NCBI RefSeq assembly: GCF_003626645.1
Contig: NZ_RBAM01000016.1
Location: 1-64,000, forward strand
Length of the DNA: 64,000 nt
Direction of reading: 5' to 3'
DNA from: Streptomyces klenkii
Lineage (GTDB): Bacteria; Actinomycetota; Actinomycetes; Streptomycetales; Streptomycetaceae
Of this stretch, positions 1 through 14,676 are shown piece by piece. Each line of letters starts with the position of its first letter. The stretch's first letter is position 1. The translations under genes and the position numbers were made by a program. Below the pieces are notes generated by a model. That model did not search any database, was not told the origin of the DNA, and saw only the letters and a list, made by a program, of their open reading frames with translations.

Positions 1-173
1 TGAGCTGGAAGTATGCCGCCCGCTCAGCGGTCAGCTTCTTCCGTCCCTGCGGCCTCCGGTCCCCCCGGATCTGGTGGTCCATCGCATCCCCTGAGCTGGG
101 GTGTTGCGACGACCACTAGAACGGAAGTGACCCGGGCGGGCTCTTCTCCACCGACTGCGACTGCGGGCCGAGC

Positions 174-935
174 TCAGCCCGCCGGCGCCGCTGCCCGCGC
201 CTTCTCCTCCTGCGCCCCGGCCCGCGGGGTCAGGAGCCGCTCGGCGAAGTGGCCGAAGAGGAGGCCGAAGCCCGTCCACAGCAGGAGCTGCATGGCGAGG
301 GCCGACAGGCGGAACTTCCAGAGCAGGCCCGCCGGGAAGTCGTCGGGCAGTTCGTTGACTCCCGGCAGGAACGCGTACGCGAGGCCGACCGCGACCACGA
401 AGGCCGCGCCCGCCACGACGGTGGCGTTCCAGTTGCCCAGGCGGGGCGCGAGGCGCTTGCCGAGGATGACCGTGCCGACCGACAGCAGGACGCTGAGCGC
501 GATCATCAGGAAGTACAGCGCGGTGCGCTTGCCGATCGTGTCCGGGTCGCCGACGGACGGCGGGTTGGCCGGATACTTCAGGAACGGCACGAGGTAGACG
601 GCGATGAGCGCGCCGAGCGAGATCAGCGCGGCCGTGGCCCGGGGGCCGAAGCGGCCGATCCGGCCCAGTGCCGTGCAGAAGGCCAGCGAGGCGATGCCGC
701 CCAGGGCGACGCCGTACACGAGGACGCCGGTGGCCAGCCCGGCCGTGGATTGCAGGGTGCGGCTGACCGGCTCCTCACCCCCGCCGTGGTCGTGGCTGTG
801 CGCCTCCTCGAAGGAGATGGCCGCGTCCACGTGCGGCTCGCCGAGCAGATAGGCGACGATGAGGGCCAGGACGCCTGCGGCGAGGCCCGCGAGCATGCCG
901 CGGACGAGCAGGGCTCTGACGGAGATCGAGTTCAC
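174..935 (-). CDS. cbtA: CbtA family cobalt transporter subunit
   Basis: Predicted inner-membrane protein of 253 residues (GTG start), recognised as CbtA, proposed to import cobalt together with CbtB for cobalamin synthesis. Several hydrophobic helices are visible, starting with residues about 7-30. A histidine-rich loop (EEAHSHDHGG, about residues 43-53) is a plausible metal-binding segment. The gene lies 21 bp behind cbtB on the same strand, so the two form one transcript, and the leader of that transcript carries a cobalamin riboswitch. This context supports a B12-repressed cobalt uptake role. Family assignment is by overall sequence character and by pairing with CbtB. Transport itself is known for the family only by prediction. 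Confidence 0.87.
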   Translation of the reverse strand: MNSISVRALLVRGMLAGLAAGVLALIVAYLLGEPHVDAAISFEEAHSHDHGGGEEPVSRTLQSTAGLATGVLVYGVALGGIASLAFCTALGRIGRFGPRATAALISLGALIAVYLVPFLKYPANPPSVGDPDTIGKRTALYFLMIALSVLLSVGTVILGKRLAPRLGNWNATVVAGAAFVVAVGLAYAFLPGVNELPDDFPAGLLWKFRLSALAMQLLLWTGFGLLFGHFAERLLTPRAGAQEEKARAAAPAG

Positions 936-956
936 GGTGGTACCCCCGGCCGGTCG

Positions 957-1184
957 TCAGTGGCAGGGGAAGCCGAGCAGGTGGCGCCCGTCGTGGACCC
1001 ACTCGTGGACGTTCTCGCCGGAGACGAGGGAGGTGGCGCCCTGCTCGGCGCCGACGAAGTACAGCAGGAGCAGCATGAGGACGCCGACGAAGAGCGCCCA
1101 CGGAGCGATCTCCTTCAGCGAGATGGGCGCTACCGCGGGTATGGCGGTGGACGCAGCGGGGGCGGGGGCGGCTGACTGAGCCAT
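957..1184 (-). CDS. cbtB: CbtB family cobalt transporter small subunit
   Basis: A 75-residue protein with one central membrane helix (about residues 28-45) and a C-terminal histidine motif, HEWVHDGRHLLGFPCH, characteristic of CbtB. The His and Cys residues are likely metal ligands. The ATG start at 1184 has an AGGAGG ribosome binding site 7 bases upstream, the best in this area. It is the first gene of the cbtB-cbtA pair and sits directly downstream of a cobalamin riboswitch, so expression should fall when cobalamin is plentiful. Confidence 0.88.
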   Translation of the reverse strand: MAQSAAPAPAASTAIPAVAPISLKEIAPWALFVGVLMLLLLYFVGAEQGATSLVSGENVHEWVHDGRHLLGFPCH

Positions 1185-1230
1185 GGCAGAACCTCCTGGG
1201 AAAACACGCGTCCCAATAGTCGGGGCCTAG

Positions 1231-1329
1231 GACGACAGTGCGGGGTCTGACTTCCCTGCGGGCGTTCCGCCGGGTACACAGTGGCGCGACCGTGCCGGGT
1301 TCTCACCGGGCTTCCGTCACACCGTCGTC
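1231..1329 (-). promoter_or_regulatory. Cobalamin riboswitch upstream of cbtB
   Basis: Read on the minus strand, the leader contains the conserved core elements in order: GGAAGCCCGGTGAGAACCCG (about 1315-1296), GCCACTGT (about 1284-1277) and GGAAGTCAGACCCC (about 1256-1243). A closing P1 helix can be drawn between 1320-1329 and 1231-1240 (GACGACGGTG with CACTGTCGTC, one G-U pair). The expression platform would be the 46 bases before the cbtB start, which include its Shine-Dalgarno sequence. A cobalt transporter is an expected target. Confidence 0.88.
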
Positions 1330-1482
1330 GTTGCCACGCGACCGTACCGCGCGCCGGTGGCCCGCGCCACGGCGTACGGATGCGCACCCCGGCGCGCGCC
1401 TCCGGCCGTGTCCGTGATCTGCTGATTCGCGGCGGACACCGCCCGCCCGCAGACCCGTTGGCAGAGGGGGACGACGATCACC

Positions 1483-2118
1483 ATGACCGTCCGTGTGATG
1501 CTGATCTCACCGGCCGCCGTGGCCGTGCGCGAGGCCCGGTTCGGGGAAGACGGCCCGCTCGACGCGGCGGGGCTGCGCCGCACGAAGGCGGCCGGGCGGC
1601 TGCCCGCGGCCGGCCGGGTGCTGACCGCGCCGTCCCCCCGCTGCCGTCAGACCGCGGAGGCCCTGGGCGCGGACGCCGCCCGCGCCGAGCCCGCCCTGCG
1701 CGACCTGGACGCGGGCCGCTGGCGGGGCCGCGAGCTGGCGGAGGTCGGCGCGTCCGAACCGGAGGCGGTCGCGGCCTGGTTGACGGACCCGGACGCGGCG
1801 CCGCACGGCGGCGAGTCGGTCCGGGACGTGGTCGCCCGGGTCGGGAGGTGGCTGGACGGCCTGGAGGACGGCAGGGTCCTGGCCGTCGCCGCCCCGGCGG
1901 TGATCCGCGCCGCGGTCGTCCACGGTCTGGCGCTGCCGGCGCAGTCGTTCTGGCGCCTCGATGTCCAGCCCCTGTCCCTGACCGGGCTGACGGGCCGCGG
2001 CGGCCGCTGGAACCTGCGCTGCGGCGTTCCGCTGACGCAGGAGCAGGAGGAGCCGCCCGGCGGCGCGGCGGGCGACCGAGGTCACCCCACCTCGCCTGCG
2101 GGAACCCAAAGTTCTTAG
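1483..2118 (+). CDS. Histidine phosphatase-like protein without catalytic histidines
   Basis: A 211-residue protein that follows the phosphoglycerate mutase/histidine phosphatase pattern in outline: N-terminal strand, LDAAGLRRTKAAGRLP helix, a TAPSPRCRQTAEAL segment equivalent to the usual TSPLxRAxQTAE, and GGESVRDVVARVGRWLDGL. The N-terminal RHG motif is replaced by ISPAAVAV, and the second catalytic histidine (usual HGG/HG strand end) by AAPAV. It therefore probably lacks phosphatase activity and may bind a phospho-ligand or serve as a regulator. It is divergent from the riboswitch-controlled cbtBA pair, so a cobalamin-related role (compare CobC phosphatases) is possible but unproven. The last bases overlap the iron box of the next gene. 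Confidence 0.7.
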   Translation: MTVRVMLISPAAVAVREARFGEDGPLDAAGLRRTKAAGRLPAAGRVLTAPSPRCRQTAEALGADAARAEPALRDLDAGRWRGRELAEVGASEPEAVAAWLTDPDAAPHGGESVRDVVARVGRWLDGLEDGRVLAVAAPAVIRAAVVHGLALPAQSFWRLDVQPLSLTGLTGRGGRWNLRCGVPLTQEQEEPPGGAAGDRGHPTSPAGTQSS

Positions 2119-2133
2119 GCTAGCCTTACCTTA
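2115..2133. promoter_or_regulatory. Iron box (DmdR/IdeR-type operator)
   Basis: TTAGGCTAGCCTTACCTTA matches the actinobacterial iron-box consensus TTAGGTTAGGCTAACCTAA at most positions. It overlaps the last codons of the preceding gene, and its final A is the first base of the permease ATG at 2133. Repression by an iron-loaded DtxR-family regulator is expected. Confidence 0.85.
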
Positions 2134-4313
2134 TGACTGTCTCGCAAGTGGGCCCCCCGGAGGTGCAGCCCGCCGCCCAACCGGCCCCGGCGGGGCGCCT
2201 GCACGGCAACCGGGCCCTCCTGACCGCCTCGGCCGCACTCGTGCTGGCGGTCCTCGTGCTGTCCGCCCTGTCGCTGTCCGTAGGGGCGGGCGAGGTCGGG
2301 GCCGGGGACGTACTGGACTACGTCCTCGGGCGGCACGGGGCGCGGGACAGCTCCCGCCTGTCGCTGGTCGTGGGCGACCTGCGCCTGCCCCGCACGCTCA
2401 CCGCGCTGGCCGTCGGCGCCGCCCTCGGCACGGCCGGCTGCCTGCTCCAGGCCGTCACCCGCAACCCCCTGGCCGAGACGGGCCTGCTCGGCGTCAACGC
2501 GGGCGCGTCACTCGGCGTCGTCGTCGGCATCGCCTTCCTCGGCGTGCACAGCGGCTACGGCTATCTGCTGTGGGCGTTCGGCGGCGCCGTCCTCGCCAGC
2601 GCGCTGGTGCTGCTCATCGCCAACCGCCGCGGCGGCGGCTCGCCGATGCGGCTGGTGCTCGCCGGGTCCGCGCTGGGGGCCACCTTCGGCGGCATCACCA
2701 GCGTGCTCATCGTGAACTCCGCCGAGACCTACGACCGCTTCCGCTTCTGGGTCCTCGGCTCGCTCGCGGGCGTCGAGGGCTTCACCAAGCTGACGAGCCT
2801 CGCCCCCGTCCTGGCCGCCGGCTTCGTCGTGGCGCTCCTCATCGCCCGCCCCCTGTCGGCCCTCGCCCTCGGCGACGACCTCGCCAAGGGGCTCGGCCAC
2901 CGGCCCGGCGTCATCCGCGTCGTCGTGGCCGTCGCCGTCACCCTGCTCACCGCGGCGTCGGTGGCGCTCGTCGGCCCCATCTCCTTCCTCGGCCTGCTCG
3001 CCGGATTCCTCGCGCGGGCCGTCACCGGGCCCCGCCTGACGGCGCAGCTCCTGCTCGCCGGCCTCATCGGCGCGGGCGTGCTCACCGGCTCCGACGTCCT
3101 GGCCCGCGTGGTCTCCCGCCCGTTCGAGGCGCCCGTCTCCGTCATCATCGCGCTCTTCGGCGCCCCCGTCCTCATCGGCATCGTCCGCTCCCGGCGGATG
3201 GCCTCGATGGGCATGACCGACCCCGCCGCGGACGAGAGCCCCAAGGGCGGCCGCGCGGCGGCCGTCCGGGCGCCCCGCCCCGCCGGCAGCGACAGCCTCG
3301 TCGTCCGCACCGGCTCCCTGTCGCTGCTCGTGCCGCGCCGCGCCGCCGTCGCCGCGTTCGCCCTCGCCGCCCTGCTCGTCGGCGCCGTCGTGCTGTCCGC
3401 GTACGCCGGGCAGAGCCAGATGGGCCTGAGCCGTACGTTCGGCGCCGTCTTCGGGTCGGGCGACCGCTTCGACGTCCTGCTCGTCCAGAAGTTCCGGCTC
3501 GGCCGGATCGTGGCCGGGCTGGCCGCGGGCGCGGCCCTCGGGCTCGCCGGCTGCCTGACGCAGACCCTCGCCCGTAACCGGCTCGCCACGCCCGAGCTGC
3601 TCGGCGTCAACGACGGCGCCACCGCCGCGGTCCTGCTGTCGGCGACGCTCAGCGGCACGTTCGGCGCCTGGTGGGCCGGGCCGCTCGGCGCGCTCGCCGC
3701 CGTCCTCGTCGTCACCACCGTCTCCGGCGGCCTCGGGCAGCGCGGCTACCGCGTCCTCGTCGTCGGCCTCGCCATGTCGGCGCTCGCCTCGGCGGTCACC
3801 CAGGTCGTCCTCTCGCGCCGCTCCCTGAACTCGGCCGGCTCGCTGTACGTGTGGACGTCCGGCAGCCTCAACGGCCGCAGCTACTCCGTGGCCGTCCCCG
3901 TCCTCATCGGCCTCGCCGTGCTCGTGCCGCTCGCCCTCGCCGTCACCCGCCACCTCAACGTGCTGCGGTTCGACGACTCCACCGCGGCCTCGCTCGGCGT
4001 CGCGCCGGGGCGGGTGCGGCTGGTGTGCATGCTGCTCGCGGTCGGCCTCGCCGGCCTCGCGGTCGGCATCTGCGGCCCGGTCGGCTTCGTCGCCCTCGCC
4101 TCCCCCGTGATCGCGGGGCGGCTGGCGGGGCCGCTGCGGGTGCCGGTGGTCGGCTCGATGCTGGTCGGCTCGGCGCTGGTCGTCCTCGCGGACACGGTGG
4201 GGCGGATCGCCCTCGACGGGGCGGAGATCCCGGTCGGGATCGTCACGACGGTGCTCGGCGGGCCGTTCCTGCTGTGGGTGCTGCTGGGGCGGTCGGCGGC
4301 GACGCGGGTGTAG
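2133..4313 (+). CDS. Fused FecCD-type iron-siderophore ABC permease
   Basis: A 726-residue inner-membrane protein made of two complete FecCD permease halves in tandem, like FhuB: half 1 at about residues 28-345, a hydrophilic linker at about 360-390, half 2 at about 395-722. Each half repeats the family signature (LRLPRTLTALAVGAALGTAG then NPLAETGLLGVNAGAS; FRLGRIVAGLAAGAALGLAG then NRLATPELLGVNDGA) and the late cytoplasmic G-PISFLGLLAGFLAR / G-PVGFVALASPVIAG segment that contacts the ATPase. One polypeptide thus replaces the usual FecC/FecD pair. The ATPase (17071) and binding lipoprotein (15892) are 12 kb away in the same iron-boxed locus. The annotated ATG abuts the iron box, so the transcript may be leaderless or initiation may occur at a downstream GTG (2148 or 2163). 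Confidence 0.93.
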   Translation: MTVSQVGPPEVQPAAQPAPAGRLHGNRALLTASAALVLAVLVLSALSLSVGAGEVGAGDVLDYVLGRHGARDSSRLSLVVGDLRLPRTLTALAVGAALGTAGCLLQAVTRNPLAETGLLGVNAGASLGVVVGIAFLGVHSGYGYLLWAFGGAVLASALVLLIANRRGGGSPMRLVLAGSALGATFGGITSVLIVNSAETYDRFRFWVLGSLAGVEGFTKLTSLAPVLAAGFVVALLIARPLSALALGDDLAKGLGHRPGVIRVVVAVAVTLLTAASVALVGPISFLGLLAGFLARAVTGPRLTAQLLLAGLIGAGVLTGSDVLARVVSRPFEAPVSVIIALFGAPVLIGIVRSRRMASMGMTDPAADESPKGGRAAAVRAPRPAGSDSLVVRTGSLSLLVPRRAAVAAFALAALLVGAVVLSAYAGQSQMGLSRTFGAVFGSGDRFDVLLVQKFRLGRIVAGLAAGAALGLAGCLTQTLARNRLATPELLGVNDGATAAVLLSATLSGTFGAWWAGPLGALAAVLVVTTVSGGLGQRGYRVLVVGLAMSALASAVTQVVLSRRSLNSAGSLYVWTSGSLNGRSYSVAVPVLIGLAVLVPLALAVTRHLNVLRFDDSTAASLGVAPGRVRLVCMLLAVGLAGLAVGICGPVGFVALASPVIAGRLAGPLRVPVVGSMLVGSALVVLADTVGRIALDGAEIPVGIVTTVLGGPFLLWVLLGRSAATRV

Positions 4314-4371
4314 CCACCGCCCGGCCGCTTGTCCTTCCCCGTGGTTCCGCCTGCCTGAGACAAGGAAGCCT

Positions 4372-5601
4372 ATGGAACTCCAGAGTCCCCTCCTCCGCGA
4401 GCTCGACGCCGCCGTGCGCCACGGCATACCCGACGCCCTCGGCGTCTTCTGGCGGCACGCCGCCACCGCCGGCACCCCCCTGGTGGAGCCGGACCCCGAC
4501 GGCGACCCCGCTCGGCGGCTCGTCACCTTCCTCCGGCGCGACGACCCCGCCCGGCCCGCCACGGACGTGCTGGCCCTCCTCCACACGGTCACCGACAAGG
4601 ACCGGCACGCGGGGAACCTCGCGCCGCACCTCATGCGCAAGGTGGGCGGCACCGACGTGTGGGCCATCAGCCACCGGCTGCGCGCCGACCACCGGGCCTC
4701 GTACCAGTTCTTCGTGGCCCGCGGCCCGCGCGAGGACACGCTGCGCGCGGACCGCCGCTCCTGGCTGCGCGTCCTGGACGCGGCCGAGCCCGACCCGCTC
4801 AGCACGCGCCCGCAGCTGCCCTCGCGCGACGGGCGCAACCCGTCCTCGGTGCTGGAGCTCCCGGACGCGCCCGCCCAGGAGTGGGCCGCCCCGCGCCCCG
4901 GCACGGCCCGCGGCGAGCGGGCCGACGCCGTCGTCGACGGGCGGCGCGTCCACGTGCACCTGCCCGCCGGGCACCGGGCGGACGGCGGCCCGTACCCCGT
5001 CGTCGTGCTCCTGGACGGCGAGATGTGGGGACCCGTCCTGGACTTCGGCACCACGCTCGACAACCTGTACGCGGACGAGCGCCTGGCGCCGGCCGTCACG
5101 CTGATGGTGGACACCATGGGCCGCGCGCGCCGCATGGAGGACCTCAGCTGCAGCGAGGAGTTCATCGACTGGCTGGCGGACGTGCTGCTGCCGTGGGCCG
5201 CGACGGCCTACGGGGCGTCGGACGACCCGGCGCGCACGGCCGTCGCGGGCCAGAGCGCGGGCGGGCTCACGGCCGCGTTCGCGGCGTTCCGCCGGCCGGA
5301 GCGGTTCGGCAACGCCCTGTCCCAGTCGGGCTCCTTCTGGTGGCCGGACGGGACGGAGTTCGACAGCGGCAGCGAGTGGCTGACCCGGCAGTTCGCGGTG
5401 ACCGAAAAGCGGCCGGTGCGGATCCGGCTGGAGGTGGGCCTCCAGGAGTGGATGCTCCTCCCGCAGAACCGCCACCTGCGCAACGTCCTGGAGGCCCGCG
5501 GCTACGACGTCGCCTACGGCGAGTTCAACGGGGGCCACGACTACGCGTGCTGGCGCGGGGGGCTCGCCTCCGGGCTGGCGGCCCTGCTGGCGCCGGAGTA
5601 G
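4372..5601 (+). CDS. Siderophore (enterochelin-type) esterase
   Basis: A cytoplasmic alpha/beta hydrolase of 409 residues with the layout of Fes/IroD-type esterases: an N-terminal beta domain (about 1-165) with the FFVARGPREDTLRADRRS segment, then a hydrolase domain with VVVLLDGEMW, the nucleophile motif GQSAGG (Ser near residue 293) and the late histidine in GGHDYACW (near 387). Fes-type enzymes cut the trilactone backbone of ferric catechol siderophores to release iron. It lies 58 bp behind the permease and probably shares its iron-regulated transcript. A trilactone esterase fits the cyclic ester product suggested by the Thr-terminated NRPS nearby. Confidence 0.92.
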   Translation: MELQSPLLRELDAAVRHGIPDALGVFWRHAATAGTPLVEPDPDGDPARRLVTFLRRDDPARPATDVLALLHTVTDKDRHAGNLAPHLMRKVGGTDVWAISHRLRADHRASYQFFVARGPREDTLRADRRSWLRVLDAAEPDPLSTRPQLPSRDGRNPSSVLELPDAPAQEWAAPRPGTARGERADAVVDGRRVHVHLPAGHRADGGPYPVVVLLDGEMWGPVLDFGTTLDNLYADERLAPAVTLMVDTMGRARRMEDLSCSEEFIDWLADVLLPWAATAYGASDDPARTAVAGQSAGGLTAAFAAFRRPERFGNALSQSGSFWWPDGTEFDSGSEWLTRQFAVTEKRPVRIRLEVGLQEWMLLPQNRHLRNVLEARGYDVAYGEFNGGHDYACWRGGLASGLAALLAPE

Positions 5602-5632
5602 GCCTGCCCAGCGGGTCACGACGCAGTTGTAC

Positions 5633-5677
5633 GGCGGGGCCGTCCCGGGCCGCAGCGCGGTCCGGGACGGCCCCGCC
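5633..5677. terminator. Bidirectional terminator hairpin
   Basis: A perfect 16-bp inverted repeat (5633-5648 with 5662-5677, arms GGCGGGGCCGTCCCGG) with a 13-base loop. It lies between the convergent esterase and MFS exporter genes and can serve both. It lacks a U-tract, as is usual in Streptomyces. Confidence 0.8.
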
Positions 5678-5692
5678 GGGACTGCCCTTGCG

Positions 5693-7114
5693 TCAGGCCG
5701 CGGCCGGTATCGCCTCGTCCCGCGGCTCGTCGTCGAACGGCGGCGGAGCGGGGGCGTCCTTGGGCATCCGCAGCGCGACGAGCGCGCCGAGGGCCACCAG
5801 GCCCGCCGTGACCAGGATCGCCGCCCGGTACGGGCCCGGGGCCGTGTCCTGGGCGTGCGAGCCGCCCCCGGCGGCGATCACCGCGGCCGTCGCCGCGATG
5901 CCCAGCGCGCCGCCGAGCGTGCGGACGATGGTGAACAGGCCCATCGCCTGGCCCATGGCCGGCGGCGGGACGTCCGCGAACCCGGCGATCTGGACGGTCA
6001 GGACGGCCGTGCCGAGCACGAGGCCGACGCAGAACATCAGCGCCCGCACCGCCCACGCGCTCTCCGCGACGCCCGGCACGGCCAGCGCGGCGAAGACCCC
6101 CGTGGCCAGCAGCAGGGCGGGCACGGCGAGCAGGCGCGGGCCGAGCTTCGGCATCAGCCGGTCGGCGACCTGGGAGGCCAGCATCAGGCCGAGCGCCTCG
6201 GGGAAGACGCTCAGGCCCGCGTCCAGGGCGGAGGCCCCGAGCGCCGCCTGGTAGAGCAGCGGGAACGCGAAGAGGACGCCCATGAGGCCGGCCGAGGTGA
6301 GCAGGGCGAGCACCGAGGCCGAGGCGAACACCTTGTCGGCGAGCAGCCGCAGCTCCAGGAGCGGGTTCTTCGCCCGCAGCTGGTGCACGCACCCGGCGAC
6401 GAGCAGGGCCAGCCCGAGCGGGCCGGCCACGGCGACGGACGGCGAGGTCCAGCCGTGCGCGGGGCCGAAGCCCAGCGCGTACGTGAGCAGGCCGAGCGCG
6501 GGGGTAGCGAGCAGGAAGCCGGTGAGGTCAAAGCCGCCCTCGGCGTTCTCCTTGTGCTCGCGCAGTCCCACCATGCCCAGCAGCACCGCCGCCGCGCCGA
6601 TCGGCACGTTGACGAAGAACAGCCAGTGCCAGGAGAAGTGCTCGGTGAGGAAGCCGCCGAGCGGCGGGCCGAGGGCGGGCATCAGGGCCGTCGGCACGAT
6701 GAGCACCTTCGACAGCTTCATCCGCTCGTGCGGCGGGAAGGCGCGGAAGAGCAGCGTCATGCCGACCGGGGTGAGCAGGCCGCCCGCGATGCCCTGCACG
6801 ACGCGCGCGAGGACCAGCGCGGTGAGGCCCTGGGAGAGCCCGCAGGCGGCCGACGCCGCGGTGAAGACGGCGAGGGAGCCGAGGAAGACGCGCTTGGTGC
6901 CGAAGCGGTCGCCGAGCCAGCCCGCGACGGGCAGGGCGACGGCGAGCGCCACCAGGAAGGCGACCTCCACGGTGTTGGCGGCGGAGACCGGTTCGCCGAA
7001 GTCCCGGGCGATGGTGAGGAGCGCCGGGCCCACGATGGTGGAGTCGAGGCCGTTCATGCACATCGCCGCCGTGTACACGATCACGACGGCGACGCGCGGG
7101 TTCACGCCCTTCAC
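5693..7114 (-). CDS. MFS transporter, DHA2 (14-TM) type, likely siderophore exporter
   Basis: A 473-residue integral membrane protein of the drug:H+ antiporter-2 family: motif C-like LDSTIVGPALLTIARDF in helix 1, motif A GWLGDRFGTKRVFLGSL after helix 2, and HWLFFVNVPIG after helix 6. The GTG start overlaps the MbtH stop codon (GTGA), so it is translationally coupled to mbtH and transcribed with the NRPS. Secretion of the siderophore made by the NRPS is the likely role. Substrate cannot be read from sequence alone. Confidence 0.9.
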   Translation of the reverse strand: MKGVNPRVAVVIVYTAAMCMNGLDSTIVGPALLTIARDFGEPVSAANTVEVAFLVALAVALPVAGWLGDRFGTKRVFLGSLAVFTAASAACGLSQGLTALVLARVVQGIAGGLLTPVGMTLLFRAFPPHERMKLSKVLIVPTALMPALGPPLGGFLTEHFSWHWLFFVNVPIGAAAVLLGMVGLREHKENAEGGFDLTGFLLATPALGLLTYALGFGPAHGWTSPSVAVAGPLGLALLVAGCVHQLRAKNPLLELRLLADKVFASASVLALLTSAGLMGVLFAFPLLYQAALGASALDAGLSVFPEALGLMLASQVADRLMPKLGPRLLAVPALLLATGVFAALAVPGVAESAWAVRALMFCVGLVLGTAVLTVQIAGFADVPPPAMGQAMGLFTIVRTLGGALGIAATAAVIAAGGGSHAQDTAPGPYRAAILVTAGLVALGALVALRMPKDAPAPPPFDDEPRDEAIPAAA

Positions 7115-7314
7115 CCCTGGGCCGCCGGGGTCAGGTCGGTCCAGTTCTCGGTGATCCAGTCCAGGGCCTGCTGCCGCTCGCAGGGGCCGTGGACGGCGGT
7201 CCAGCCGTCCGGTACGGCGGCGAAACCCGGCCAGAGGCTGTGCCGGCCCTCGGCGTTGACGAGGACGTGAAAGGGTCCGTCGCCGTCGAAGGGGTTGGCG
7301 GGTGCGTCGCTCAT
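7111..7314 (-). CDS. MbtH family NRPS chaperone
   Basis: A 67-residue MbtH-like protein. The conserved pattern is intact: NPFDGDGPFHVLVNAEGRHSLWP, then VPDGW and the terminal WTDLTP. These proteins bind NRPS adenylation domains and are often needed for their solubility and activity. The ATG lies 4 bp after the NRPS stop and the stop overlaps the MFS start, so stoichiometric co-expression with the synthetase is likely. Confidence 0.97.
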   Translation of the reverse strand: MSDAPANPFDGDGPFHVLVNAEGRHSLWPGFAAVPDGWTAVHGPCERQQALDWITENWTDLTPAAQG

Positions 7315-7318
7315 GGGG

Positions 7319-14533
<7,215 letters not shown>

Positions 14534-14596
14534 GGTGTGGGGACTCCCGTTGTAGGACAGCGATCTGGCCACACCGGTACCCCCCGGTATGTCAGC

Positions 14597-14615
14597 TTAG
14601 GTAAGCCTAAGCTAT
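14597..14615. promoter_or_regulatory. Iron box between NRPS and M20 genes
   Basis: TTAGGTAAGCCTAAGCTAT lies between the divergent NRPS and amidohydrolase genes. The core TTAGGTAAGCCTAA is close to the actinobacterial iron-box palindrome; the right flank is weaker. One operator can control both directions. Confidence 0.8.
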
Positions 14616-14676
14616 TTTCGGCCTATCCGTGAGAGTCTCCCACCACAGCGTGCGGACGGAACAGGAGCACCAGAAC

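Noticed and set aside
1..173. Possible gene end or plus-strand gene at the window start
   Set aside because: Frames here overlap the minus-strand cbtA without recognisable motifs; I see only intergenic sequence.
2133..4313. Fused permease considered as a sequencing or frameshift artefact joining two genes
   Set aside because: Two complete permease halves are joined in frame by a plausible linker, and natural fusions (FhuB-type) are known.
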